Assembly (NCBI GenBank): GCA_003456175.1
Contig: DMPB01000080.1
Coordinates: 2,789 to 22,177, forward strand
Reading direction: 5' to 3'
DNA: 19,389 bases
From: Chitinophagaceae bacterium
Lineage (GTDB): Bacteria > Bacteroidota > Bacteroidia > Chitinophagales > Chitinophagaceae
This document shows, piece by piece, positions 1 through 7,381 of the stretch (position 1 is its first letter; each line of letters begins with the position of its first letter). The position numbers and the translations under genes were made by a program. The notes below the pieces were generated by a model that was given only the letters and a program-made list of their open reading frames with translations, ran no database searches and was not told the DNA's origin.

Positions 1-241
1 CGATTTTATTACACTTCGCATGTCAGAACAAGATGTAAAGCATGTTCCCTTTGGATTTACGGCTAACTTAAGCGTGGGTTACTTGGTGGGTCGTCGTGGT
101 GCTTGGTTCGAGCGTAATACTTTTAAATTTGGCATACCAGGCGTAAGAGCAGGGCAATTGCAATTACACCCTGAGTTTTTTTTCAACGACTTTTTTCGAA
201 ATTTTTCGCCTAGTATAAAGCTAACGCTCGATTTCGACTAG
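1..241 (+). CDS. 3' end of an unidentified protein gene, possibly outer membrane
   Basis: The open frame runs in from the left edge (first full codon at position 2) and stops at 239-241, so only about the last 79 residues are present. There is an internal Met at position 20, but the frame is open upstream of it and nothing suggests a start there. The visible tail alternates hydrophobic and polar residues, is rich in aromatic residues and Gly, and ends in a beta-strand-like segment (SPSIKLTLDFD). That is compatible with the last strands of an outer-membrane beta-barrel. I do not recognise the family, and the barrel suggestion is inference. The next gene starts 129 bases downstream on the same strand, with a hairpin in between, so co-transcription is uncertain. 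Confidence 0.6.
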   Translation, partial: DFITLRMSEQDVKHVPFGFTANLSVGYLVGRRGAWFERNTFKFGIPGVRAGQLQLHPEFFFNDFFRNFSPSIKLTLDFD

Positions 242-297
242 CATATACCTTTACAGCAGCAGCATTTACCTAAAACCTATCGTACTTAGGCGAAGCC

Positions 298-320
298 TTA
301 GTGTTACTGCATAACACTAA
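298..320 (+). terminator. Perfect 9-bp hairpin in the gap before the amidohydrolase locus
   Basis: TTAGTGTTA (298-306) and TAACACTAA (312-320) are exact inverse complements around a 5-nt loop. A weaker stem, AGGC-GAA-GCCT, lies just before it (288-298). No T tract follows, so this may be a weak terminator of the upstream partial gene, an operator-like inverted repeat, or neither. The rest of the 242-370 gap holds only a candidate -7 box. Confidence 0.35.
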
Positions 321-338
321 TTACGAATAAACTAGCTT

Positions 339-346
339 TAGATTTT
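339..346 (+). promoter_or_regulatory. Candidate -7 box (TAGATTTT) for the amidohydrolase locus
   Basis: It matches seven of eight positions of the Bacteroidota -7 consensus TAnnTTTG and ends 24 nt before the ATG at 371. That spacing resembles the other candidates in this window. No clear -33 TTG element is seen, so this is tentative. Confidence 0.3.
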
Positions 347-370
347 ATACAAAACCATAACTACGTTTAT

Positions 371-1831
371 ATGAAGCGATGGAAACTGCTGCTGCTGTCT
401 TGCAGCTGGGCCTTTGTGGTACAGGCTCAAAATACTTTCCCCGTCAATGGTGTGGCCGATAACCGCAGTGGCTATTATGCATTAACCAATGCCACCATTG
501 TAACGCAGCCTGGCACCACACTCACTGGTGCTACACTAGTAATTAAAGACGGTCGTGTTGTTGCCGTTGGCAACGGTGTTACTGTGCCTAAAGAAGCGGT
601 AGTAATAGATTGCAAAGGCAAATACATTTACCCTTCTTTTGTAGATGCTTACAGCGATTATGGTGTACAGCAACCGCAACGCCAGCAAGGGCAATTTAAC
701 TTCTTTGCAGCCGCACAACTCACTAGCAATACTAAAGGCGCTTTCGGTTGGAACCAAGCTATCAAGGCCGATGCCAATGCTGGTTCCATTTTTACAGTAG
801 ATGAAGCGAAAGCTCGTCAGCTACGAGAGTCTGGTTTTGGTGTTGTAAGCACACATATTAAAGATGGTATTGTTCGTGGTACAGGTGCTGTTGTAACACT
901 CGCTTCTGAACGCGACAACAAAGTAATAGTTAAAGAAAAAGCTACTGCTCATTATAGTTTTAGTAAAGGTACCAGCACACAATCGTATCCTAGTAGTTTA
1001 ATGGGTAGCATTGCATTGTTACGCCAAACCTATTACGATGCTGCATGGTACAAATCGGCACCTAAAACAGAAGGTGTAAATATGTCGTTACAGGCATTCA
1101 ACGGCATACAAGGTTTGCCACAAATCTTCGATATTATCGAACGTGGTGCCGACCATACTACCAAGTGGAACGCCCTAAGAGCCGATAGAATTGGCGATGA
1201 ATTTGGTGTGCAGTATATTTTAAAAGCAAGCGGTTACGAGTATCAGCGTATTCAAGACATGAAGGCTACCAACGCTGCATTCATTTTGCATCTCAACTTT
1301 CCGCAAGCTATGGATGTTGAAGATCCTAACGATGCTCGCTTTGTTTCGCTTGCCGATATGAAGCATTGGGAAATGGCTCCTTCGCAACCCGCAGCATTCG
1401 AAAAAGCTGGTATTCCATTCTGTATTTCGGCTACTGAACTACGCGACACCAAACAATTCTTAGCACAACTACGTAAGGCTATTGAGTACGGACTTAGCGA
1501 GCAAAAAGCCCTCGAGGCCATTACCACCGCTCCTGCTGCTATGTTGCAAGTAAGCAACGAGGTGGGTAGCATTGCCGTAGGGAAGTGGGCTAATTTTTTA
1601 GTAACAAATGGGCCTCTTTTTGCAGAGAAAACTACCATCCTTCAAAACTGGGTACAAGGCAATAAGTACGCTGTTAAAGAAGATGTTTGGAATAATTACG
1701 ATGGGTTGTATAACCTTACGGTAAATGGTAATGCAGTACAAAAACCTACCAACTCGAAGTTAAAAACGGCACCGCCAATATACTTGGGAAAGACACCATT
1801 AGTGCTAAGTGGACTAGCGATGGCAAAATGA
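371..1831 (+). CDS. Amidohydrolase-like protein, N-terminal part of a frameshifted gene
   Basis: Residues 1-20 form a signal peptide ending VQAQ, so the product is exported. The body is an amidohydrolase-like module. It has a urease-alpha/imidazolonepropionase-type N-terminal beta-sandwich (ATIVTQPGTTLTGATLVIKD, then GKYIYPSFVDAYSDYG) and the closing signature VGSIAVGKWANFLVTNG. The metal-binding HxH normally found after the PSFVD strand is replaced by Tyr-Ser-Asp, and the late catalytic Asp region reads ISATEL. This module is therefore probably catalytically dead. The reading frame is natural to about residue 457. After that the other frame (TYQLEVKNG..., running into the next ORF) continues the protein better, so the last 30 or so residues are probably a frameshift artefact. 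With one base restored in the A run at 1740-1744, the joined gene 371-3411 would encode about 1013 residues. The gap could be a true mutation or an assembly error. Confidence 0.8.
   Translation: MKRWKLLLLSCSWAFVVQAQNTFPVNGVADNRSGYYALTNATIVTQPGTTLTGATLVIKDGRVVAVGNGVTVPKEAVVIDCKGKYIYPSFVDAYSDYGVQQPQRQQGQFNFFAAAQLTSNTKGAFGWNQAIKADANAGSIFTVDEAKARQLRESGFGVVSTHIKDGIVRGTGAVVTLASERDNKVIVKEKATAHYSFSKGTSTQSYPSSLMGSIALLRQTYYDAAWYKSAPKTEGVNMSLQAFNGIQGLPQIFDIIERGADHTTKWNALRADRIGDEFGVQYILKASGYEYQRIQDMKATNAAFILHLNFPQAMDVEDPNDARFVSLADMKHWEMAPSQPAAFEKAGIPFCISATELRDTKQFLAQLRKAIEYGLSEQKALEAITTAPAAMLQVSNEVGSIAVGKWANFLVTNGPLFAEKTTILQNWVQGNKYAVKEDVWNNYDGLYNLTVNGNAVQKPTNSKLKTAPPIYLGKTPLVLSGLAMAK
1711..1727 (-). repeat. 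Dispersed 15-nt motif, copy 1 (inside a coding region)
   Basis: The minus strand reads CATTTACCGTAAGGT followed by TA. In the coding direction it is read as Leu-Thr-Val-Asn of the first amidohydrolase ORF. It lies 11 nt before the A run where the reading frame is lost. Confidence 0.8.
1738..1746 (+). other. Probable frameshift site in the amidohydrolase gene
   Basis: The sequence is ACAAAAACC. Upstream the protein reads well in the frame of 371. Downstream it reads well in the frame of 1828, where an open stretch from 1732 gives TYQLEVKNGTANILGKDTIS up to the Met at 1828. One additional A (six instead of five) would join the two frames. The site is not a canonical -1 slippery heptamer, because the A-site codon CCT cannot re-pair one base back as ACC. 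Confidence 0.65.
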
Positions 1832-3411
1832 TAAAAATTGTTTTTGGTGAAAGCAAGCGTGCCCGTACAACCATCCGTTTGAGTGGTACCATTAACGGTA
1901 ATAACATGCAAGGTAGCGGTGTAGATACTGCTGGTAATCCAGTAACATTTAATGCCATTTACGTAAGTGCAGTAACAGCCAAAGCCGATAGCGCCAGAAA
2001 GCGTCCCGCACCACAGGTTGGTAACGTAGTGTATCCTTTTAACGGATATGGTGCAACGGAATTACCAAAGCAAGAAACTATCTTAATTAAGAATGCTACT
2101 GTTTGGACAAGCGAAAAAGAAGGCATCTTGCCTAATACAGATGTGCTCTTGCAAAACGGAAAAATTGCACAAATAGGTAAGAATATTACCGCTCCAGCAG
2201 GTGCTCGTATTATAGATGGTACTGGCAAGCATTTAACTGCCGGCATTATCGATGAACACAGCCATATTGCAACAAGTAGTATCAATGAAGGTGGACAAAG
2301 TGTAACCAGCGAAGTTCGCATTGGTGATAACCTCAATCCCGATGATATTAATATTTATCGTCAGTTGTCGGGTGGAGTTACCACAAGTCATATTTTACAC
2401 GGTAGCGCCAATACAATTGGCGGACAAACCCATCTTATCAAATTACGTTGGGGTGTTAACGATGAGCAACTGAAATTTGCAGGTGCCGATGGGTTTATCA
2501 AATTTGCCTTAGGCGAAAACGTAAAGCGTAGCCCAGCACAAACCAATAATCGTTTTCCTGATACCCGTATGGGTGTGGAGCAGGTGTTAATGGATGCTTT
2601 CACTAGAGCCAAAGAATATGAAGCAGCCTGGAAGTTAGCCAATATGCCTCGCAAAAAAGGAGAACCAGCACCAGTATTCCGCCGCGATTTAGAGCTCGAT
2701 GCATTGGTAGAAATTATGAATCGTAAACGCTTCATTACCTGCCATAGTTATGTACAAAGTGAAATCACTAGTACTATGCGTGTAGCAGAGAAGTTTGGGT
2801 TCAATATCAATACTTTCACGCACATTTTAGAAGGGTATAAAGTAGCCGATAAAATGAAGGCCCACGGCGTTGCCGTAAGTACTTTTAGCGATTGGTGGAC
2901 TTACAAAATGGAAGTAGTAGATGCCATTGCTTACAATGCCGCCATTATGCAGCGTGTAGGTTTAAATGTGGCTATTAATAGCGATGATGCTGAAATGGCT
3001 CGTCGCCTCAATCAAGAAGCTGCAAAAATTGTAAAATACGGTGGGGTGAGTGAAGAAGAAGCTTGGAAGATGGTTACCATCAACCCAGCAACGATGTTAC
3101 ATGTACAAAACCAAGTAGGTAGCATCAAAGTTGGTAAAGATGCCGATGTAGTGTTGTGGAGCGATAATCCATTAAGTATCTATGCTAAATCACTCTTTAC
3201 CATTGTAGATGGTATTGTGTATTACGATAGAGTTAAAGACGAACAACAGCGTGTTGCAATACAAGCCGAGCGTAATCGTTTAATTCAAAAAATGTTGGGC
3301 GATAAGCGTGCTGGTATGCCTACGGTGCCTGCTACAGCAAGTATGGAAATTATGCACCATTGCTCTGATCATGCACACAAACATGGTCTTTTAGTAATTG
3401 ATATGGAATAA
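1828..3411 (+). CDS. Amidohydrolase, catalytic C-terminal part of a frameshifted gene
   Basis: The first ~60 residues finish a small beta-rich linker that starts in the same frame upstream of the ATG, as far back as about 1744. A complete amidohydrolase follows: N-terminal strand ILIKNATVWTS, then GIIDEHSHI with the HxH pair at residues 144 and 146. Further candidate metal ligands are His306 (FITCHS), His332 (THILEG) and the Asp of INSDDA (386/387). The ending VGSIKVGKDADVVLWSDNPL is typical of imidazolonepropionase-like hydrolases. This is the only one of the three modules in the locus with a full metal site, so it presumably carries the activity. The substrate cannot be told. The C-terminus is His-rich (MHHCSDHAHKHG), perhaps a metal-holding tail. 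The ATG at 1828 overlaps the upstream stop, but I believe it is an internal Met of one long gene rather than a true start. As a separate ORF it would lack any signal peptide. Confidence 0.8.
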   Translation: MIKIVFGESKRARTTIRLSGTINGNNMQGSGVDTAGNPVTFNAIYVSAVTAKADSARKRPAPQVGNVVYPFNGYGATELPKQETILIKNATVWTSEKEGILPNTDVLLQNGKIAQIGKNITAPAGARIIDGTGKHLTAGIIDEHSHIATSSINEGGQSVTSEVRIGDNLNPDDINIYRQLSGGVTTSHILHGSANTIGGQTHLIKLRWGVNDEQLKFAGADGFIKFALGENVKRSPAQTNNRFPDTRMGVEQVLMDAFTRAKEYEAAWKLANMPRKKGEPAPVFRRDLELDALVEIMNRKRFITCHSYVQSEITSTMRVAEKFGFNINTFTHILEGYKVADKMKAHGVAVSTFSDWWTYKMEVVDAIAYNAAIMQRVGLNVAINSDDAEMARRLNQEAAKIVKYGGVSEEEAWKMVTINPATMLHVQNQVGSIKVGKDADVVLWSDNPLSIYAKSLFTIVDGIVYYDRVKDEQQRVAIQAERNRLIQKMLGDKRAGMPTVPATASMEIMHHCSDHAHKHGLLVIDME

Positions 3412-3434
3412 TGCCCACTTTTAAAACCAATGAA

Positions 3435-4751
3435 ATGAAACGTTTTTTATTATCTATAGCAATGGCAGCATCGGTACTATGGGCAACAGCTCAAGAAACC
3501 ATACTGCCAGCCCCAAAACAAACAGAACCTTTTGTACTTACCCATGCTACCGTGCATGTGGGTAATGGCAAAGTGATTGAAAATGCTAATGTGCAGATTG
3601 CCAACGGTAAAATTGTTGAAATTACTACCGGCGATGTAGCGTACAACGACATAAAAGTGATTAACTGCAAGGGTAAGCATATTTATCCTGGCCTTATTCT
3701 AAGTATTAGCAATCTTGGCTTATTAGAAGTACCAAGTGTACGAGCCACCCGCGATGAAACTGAAATTGGCGATTTAAATCCGAATGTTAGAAGTATTGTA
3801 GCATACAATACCGATAGTAAGGTGCAGCGAACCCTATTGGCTAATGGTATTTTATTTGCCAATATTGTGCCAGCCGGCAGCTTAATGATGGGTAGCAGTA
3901 GTGTGGTACAACTCGATGCCTGGAACTGGGAAGATGCTGCTTATAAAGTAGATGGTGGTATTCATTTAAACATGCCATCTTTAGTGAACCGCCCTGTTAC
4001 AGGTTTCTTCGGCCGCGAAGGTAGCGCCCTAGAAAACGATGCGCTAAAACGAAACTTAGCCCAAATAGAAGCTTGTAAAGATTTCTTACGCCAAGCAAAA
4101 GCTTATCATGCCGAGGTAAAACACGAAAACATCAACTTAAAATTCGAAGCTGTAAAAGGATTGTTAGAAGGTAAGCAAACCCTTTTTGTACACTGCGATA
4201 TCGTTAAAGAAATGCTACTCGCTGTTGATTTTGCGAAAGAGTTTGGTTGCAAAGTGGTAATTGTTGGAGGTATCGAAAGCTATCGTATAGCACCTTTATT
4301 GAAGGAGCATAACATTGCTGTTATTCTAGGCCAAAGCCATAGCCTGCCTACCACACCCGATGATGATGTAGACTTACCCTACAAAACTGCTGCCTTACTG
4401 CAAAAAGCTGGTGTATTAGTTGCTATCAACGATGATGATGGTAACAGCCGCTTTCGCAACTTGCCATTCAATGCGGGCACTGCTGCTGCTTATGGCCTTA
4501 CAAAAGAAGAAGCTTTAGCAACTGTAACGCTCAATGCTGCCAAAATTTTAGGTATCGATGCAACAACCGGTAGTGTAGAGGTAGGAAAAGATGCTAACAT
4601 TTTAGTAAGCGAAGGCGATATTCTAGACATGCGTACCAATAAAATCAATCAAGCCTTTATACAAGGTCGCAATATTAGTTTAGATAATAAGCAAAAGCAG
4701 TTATACCAACGTTACAACCAAAAATATGGCCTGCCTAATGTAGGTATGTAA
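3435..4751 (+). CDS. Secreted amidohydrolase-like protein lacking the metal site
   Basis: I place the start at the ATG at 3435, because it gives a clean signal peptide (MKRFLLSIAMAASVLWATAQ). The frame is also open from an ATG at 3411 that overlaps the previous stop, but that would add eight polar residues before the signal. The mature protein of about 418 residues has the amidohydrolase plan: FVLTHATVHVGNGKVIENANV, then GKHIYPGLILSISNLGL, ending with GSVEVGKDANILVSEGD. The HxH position reads Ser-Ile-Ser, so at least two metal ligands are missing. FVHCDI and INDDDGNSRF still resemble the later His and Asp positions. It starts 23 nt after the preceding gene and is very probably in the same operon. 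A partner or regulatory role beside the active module is my inference; a divergent catalyst remains possible. Confidence 0.85.
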   Translation: MKRFLLSIAMAASVLWATAQETILPAPKQTEPFVLTHATVHVGNGKVIENANVQIANGKIVEITTGDVAYNDIKVINCKGKHIYPGLILSISNLGLLEVPSVRATRDETEIGDLNPNVRSIVAYNTDSKVQRTLLANGILFANIVPAGSLMMGSSSVVQLDAWNWEDAAYKVDGGIHLNMPSLVNRPVTGFFGREGSALENDALKRNLAQIEACKDFLRQAKAYHAEVKHENINLKFEAVKGLLEGKQTLFVHCDIVKEMLLAVDFAKEFGCKVVIVGGIESYRIAPLLKEHNIAVILGQSHSLPTTPDDDVDLPYKTAALLQKAGVLVAINDDDGNSRFRNLPFNAGTAAAYGLTKEEALATVTLNAAKILGIDATTGSVEVGKDANILVSEGDILDMRTNKINQAFIQGRNISLDNKQKQLYQRYNQKYGLPNVGM

Positions 4752-4759
4752 TAGTACAA

Positions 4760-4776
4760 CATTTACCGTAAGGTAT
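4760..4776 (+). repeat. Dispersed 15-nt motif, copy 2 (just after a stop codon)
   Basis: CATTTACCGTAAGGTAT begins 9 nt after the amidohydrolase stop codon. It is the left member of an inverted pair (right member 4833-4848) that brackets the terminator hairpin. It can fold as TACC-GTAA-GGTA. Confidence 0.85.
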
Positions 4777-4790
4777 GAAGCAATTATATA

Positions 4791-4819
4791 AGATGGGCTC
4801 GCCAAAGGCGAGCCCCATC
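4791..4819. terminator. Bidirectional terminator-like hairpin between convergent genes
   Basis: GATGGGCTCGCC, loop AAA, GGCGAGCCCCATC: a 12-bp stem with one bulged C. It sits in the 119-bp gap between the plus-strand amidohydrolase gene and the minus-strand T9SS substrate gene. There is no long T run on either side, but the stem is GC-rich and symmetric, so it may serve both transcripts. Confidence 0.65.
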
Positions 4820-4832
4820 TCCATTCTATAAA

Positions 4833-4848
4833 CGCCTTACGGCAAATG
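4833..4848 (-). repeat. Dispersed 15-nt motif, copy 3 (divergent, with paired substitutions)
   Basis: The minus strand reads CATTTGCCGTAAGGCG. Relative to the consensus, A became G and T became C. These two positions face each other in the local hairpin, so the stem is preserved (GCC-GTAA-GGC). This copy lies 23 nt beyond the stop codon of the minus-strand gene. Confidence 0.75.
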
Positions 4849-4870
4849 ATAACGCAACCGTTGTAACCTT

Positions 4871-7183
4871 TTATCGAATAATCATAACCCACCCAGTTTG
4901 TGGCGATTTGTTTTGATTCAAACGGATATTGTAGTAATAAACGCCATTAGGCAAGGGCTTGCCATTAGAAGTACCATTCCAAGGTTTATCGTAACCTGTA
5001 GTGCTATAAACCAACTTGCCATAGCGATCAAACACCTGTACATCGGCAAAAATGTGCGTGTTCAAAAGCGGTATGTTCCATGTATCGTTAATGCCATCGC
5101 CGTTGGGGCTAAATGCATTGGGTATAGAAAGCTTTGTTTCAATAAAAATTTGCATGGTGTCATACAATACGCAGCCATCTTGGCTTATCACACGCAGTAT
5201 ATAGTTGGTGGTGGTATCTGGCGCAGCAATCGGATTAAATATGTTGGCATTGTTCAATGTATTTGCTGGTGTCCAGCGATATGTTGCGTTGTTGGGGCCT
5301 CGTTGTGCCGAAATTTTAGCCTCGCCGCCATTTAAAATGATTTGATTGGGGCCTGCATTAGCAATGGGCATTCTGCGAGTATCAATCCGAATGCTTGTGT
5401 TGTAGCTGCAACCGTTTAGCGTAGTAGTAAGGCTGTAGGTATTGCCCGGCTTACCTGTAATACGAGTAGAGGTGGCACCAGTACTCCATACGTAAGAAGT
5501 TCCTAAATAAGTTTGCCTGCCAAGGCGAATTGAATCATAGGCACACAAACTAGTGTCTTTACCTAAATCAACCACCGGTAATAACTTGAAGTTAGTATTG
5601 ATAGTGTCAGATGCAAAGCAGCCGTTCGGTAGGGTAACACGTACCCAATAGCTACTACCATTGGTTACTTGTATGCGTTGTAGCGTATCGCCACGGCTCC
5701 ATAAGTAGCGTGCATTACCAACACCTGCATTCAACCAAAGCTGATCGCCTTCGCATAGGGTAGTATCGTTACCTAAGCGAACCATAGGGTCGCCATTCGT
5801 TAAAACAAACCGATCAATATTGTAACAGCGAATACTGAAATTATTCACTACCGTGTAAGTGCCAGGTCTGTTAACAGTAATACTTTGCGTAGTGGCACCC
5901 GTACTCCAGGTATAAGTGTTCGTATTAGTAGTGTCAACATTACGTCCGCTAATGGTATTGCTAAAGGCACTGCATTGTACTAAGTTGGTTGTTCTTGTAA
6001 AGGCAATACTATCTTTAATGTACAAGCGTAAACTATCGGAACGTGTATTGCCACACAGTGCGGTTTTCAAAAAAATCTGTAAGGTTTCAGTGCCTTCTGT
6101 GAGGTTGTCAAGTACTGGTGTAATATCAAATAACTTTTCTCTTTCGCCGGGTGCAAAAGTAACGGTAGCAGGTAGCGTGTTAAAATCGGCACCCATAGTG
6201 GCCGTACCAGCATATTCTAAGGTAACAATTGCAGGGTCGTTAGCTACATTGGCCGGACGTGTTAGTTTGAACTTGCCATTACGGCAACCTTCCACCAAAG
6301 TAAGTTCGGTACTATCGCTACTGTAAATGCCATCTGCAGGTTCAAGGGTAATACCATCACTTTTAAAACTGTTGGCTTCAATAAATACACCACTATCTTT
6401 CCAATCGTCGTTCGCATCGGCTATAGCCAATTTAATATGGTACGATTGACACGGTACAACCACCGTTTTTGCAGTTAAAATAGTGGTATGTCCGTTATAC
6501 ACCAAGGTGTTGCCATTCGCATTGTCTACAAAAAAACGTGTATGCGGAGCACCTTGTCCTAAATCGGTACACCCCGTAGGTATACCAAACTGCCCCACAG
6601 TGCCATTATTAATGGTGTTAACTGCCACAGGCAACGTAGTGCCCGGAACCAATGCAATATTTGTTTCAGTAGGAAAGTTGGGCCCCGATATCATAAAGGC
6701 AAATACATCGTTAAAGCGGCTACAGTTAAAATCGGGGTATTCTTCTGAACCGAAAATAAAATTTACCGAAAGGGTATCACCAATAGGAATAAAATCAAAT
6801 TCAAGTACGCAGGCATCGAAAGTATTGCGTCCTGAATAGTTAGAAAGGGTAGGGTCGCCGGCGGCGTTGAAACGATTATCGGCACTGTTATTAGCAGCCG
6901 CATTCACCCCAAAATTACCACCACTTGTTTGAGCTCTGCCTGTGGTAAGTACAATACCGCTTTGTATACCAAAATTGGGCTGCGTAGTGGTGAACAACCC
7001 TGCGCTACCAGCCGGTCCGCGAAATTGAGCATTTGAAATATTCACACCTATGCCCACAATGCGGCGTGCTAATTGCAGTGCACTGCTGGTTGGTGTAATA
7101 TTAAATTGTGCCATTAAACTTAGTCCAATGCCCACCAATGCAATAAGAGTGCAAACAATATGTTTCCAGCGGCGAAATATCAT
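4871..7183 (-). CDS. Choice-of-anchor L / Calx-beta surface protein with T9SS type B sorting domain
   Basis: A 770-residue exported protein. Residues 1-26 are a signal peptide ending LMAQ. Residues about 30-275 match the choice-of-anchor L domain: LARRIVGIGVNISNAQF, a GIVLTTG strand, LEFDFIP, then NFIFGSEEYPDF and FAFMISGP. Residues about 290-390 look like a Calx-beta repeat (TLEYAGTATMGADFNTLPAT, EGTETLQIFL). Several Ig/PKD-like segments follow, with the repeated pattern Tyr-x-Trp-Ser-x-Gly and conserved Cys. The last ~90 residues are the gliding-motility-associated C-terminal domain (IPNAFSPNGDGINDTWNIP, VFDRYGKLVY, PLPNGVYYYNIRL), a sorting signal for the type IX secretion system. The protein is therefore probably displayed at or released from the cell surface. 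Adhesion is the likely role, but no ligand can be named. The gene is monocistronic: its neighbours are convergent downstream and divergent upstream. Confidence 0.9.
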   Translation of the reverse strand: MIFRRWKHIVCTLIALVGIGLSLMAQFNITPTSSALQLARRIVGIGVNISNAQFRGPAGSAGLFTTTQPNFGIQSGIVLTTGRAQTSGGNFGVNAAANNSADNRFNAAGDPTLSNYSGRNTFDACVLEFDFIPIGDTLSVNFIFGSEEYPDFNCSRFNDVFAFMISGPNFPTETNIALVPGTTLPVAVNTINNGTVGQFGIPTGCTDLGQGAPHTRFFVDNANGNTLVYNGHTTILTAKTVVVPCQSYHIKLAIADANDDWKDSGVFIEANSFKSDGITLEPADGIYSSDSTELTLVEGCRNGKFKLTRPANVANDPAIVTLEYAGTATMGADFNTLPATVTFAPGEREKLFDITPVLDNLTEGTETLQIFLKTALCGNTRSDSLRLYIKDSIAFTRTTNLVQCSAFSNTISGRNVDTTNTNTYTWSTGATTQSITVNRPGTYTVVNNFSIRCYNIDRFVLTNGDPMVRLGNDTTLCEGDQLWLNAGVGNARYLWSRGDTLQRIQVTNGSSYWVRVTLPNGCFASDTINTNFKLLPVVDLGKDTSLCAYDSIRLGRQTYLGTSYVWSTGATSTRITGKPGNTYSLTTTLNGCSYNTSIRIDTRRMPIANAGPNQIILNGGEAKISAQRGPNNATYRWTPANTLNNANIFNPIAAPDTTTNYILRVISQDGCVLYDTMQIFIETKLSIPNAFSPNGDGINDTWNIPLLNTHIFADVQVFDRYGKLVYSTTGYDKPWNGTSNGKPLPNGVYYYNIRLNQNKSPQTGWVMIIR

Positions 7184-7269
7184 AACGGAGGGCTGCAGGC
7201 CGCAACCATGTACTTTTACAAGGGTAAAGATGCAACTTAACGCCGAAACGTAGCTCGAAATACTACAAA

Positions 7270-7284
7270 CATTTACCGCAAGGT
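7270..7284 (+). repeat. Dispersed 15-nt motif, copy 4 (GCAA loop)
   Basis: CATTTACCGCAAGGT, left arm of an inverted pair with 7303-7319 in the 198-bp gap between the divergent surface-protein gene and uppS. The loop is GCAA instead of GTAA. The stem bases are unchanged. Confidence 0.85.
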
Positions 7285-7302
7285 GGGTTTAAAATTCAAT
7301 AA

Positions 7303-7319
7303 ATACCTTACGGTAAATG
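7303..7319 (-). repeat. Dispersed 15-nt motif, copy 5 (inverted partner of copy 4)
   Basis: The minus strand reads CATTTACCGTAAGGTAT. With copy 4 it can form a 15-bp stem with one mismatch and an 18-nt spacer. It lies in the non-coding open frame before uppS, where it would read Leu-Thr-Val-Asn if translated. Confidence 0.85.
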
Positions 7320-7350
7320 GAGATGCTGCTAAGTTGAGAAACGAATTAGT

Positions 7351-7358
7351 TACTTTTG
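7351..7358 (+). promoter_or_regulatory. -7 box (TACTTTTG) of uppS
   Basis: An exact match to TAnnTTTG ending 23 nt before the ATG at 7382. A TTG at 7334-7336 is closer than the usual -33 spacing, so the upstream element is unclear. This box argues for the ATG at 7382 as the uppS start, because the GTG at 7283 lies upstream of the promoter. Confidence 0.5.
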
Positions 7359-7381
7359 CCGCCTATTTTAGTATCAATGCA

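Noticed and set aside
263..270. CATTTACC half motif in the first intergenic gap
   Set aside because: The following bases (TAAAACCTA) do not match the loop or second arm; eight bases alone are expected by chance.
1738..1747. Programmed -1 frameshift in the amidohydrolase gene
   Set aside because: The run ACAAAAACCT is not a canonical slippery heptamer, since the A-site codon CCT would have to re-pair as ACC, and no strong stimulatory structure was noticed just downstream. A one-base deletion is simpler.
4898..6839. Plus-strand open frames across the choice-of-anchor L gene
   Set aside because: They lie opposite a long gene with clear domains, show no protein family signal, and have no promoter or separate spacing.
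7283..7381. GTG-started N-terminal extension of uppS
   Set aside because: The extension contains a dispersed-motif copy and lies upstream of an exact -7 box; UppS family length fits the ATG at 7382.
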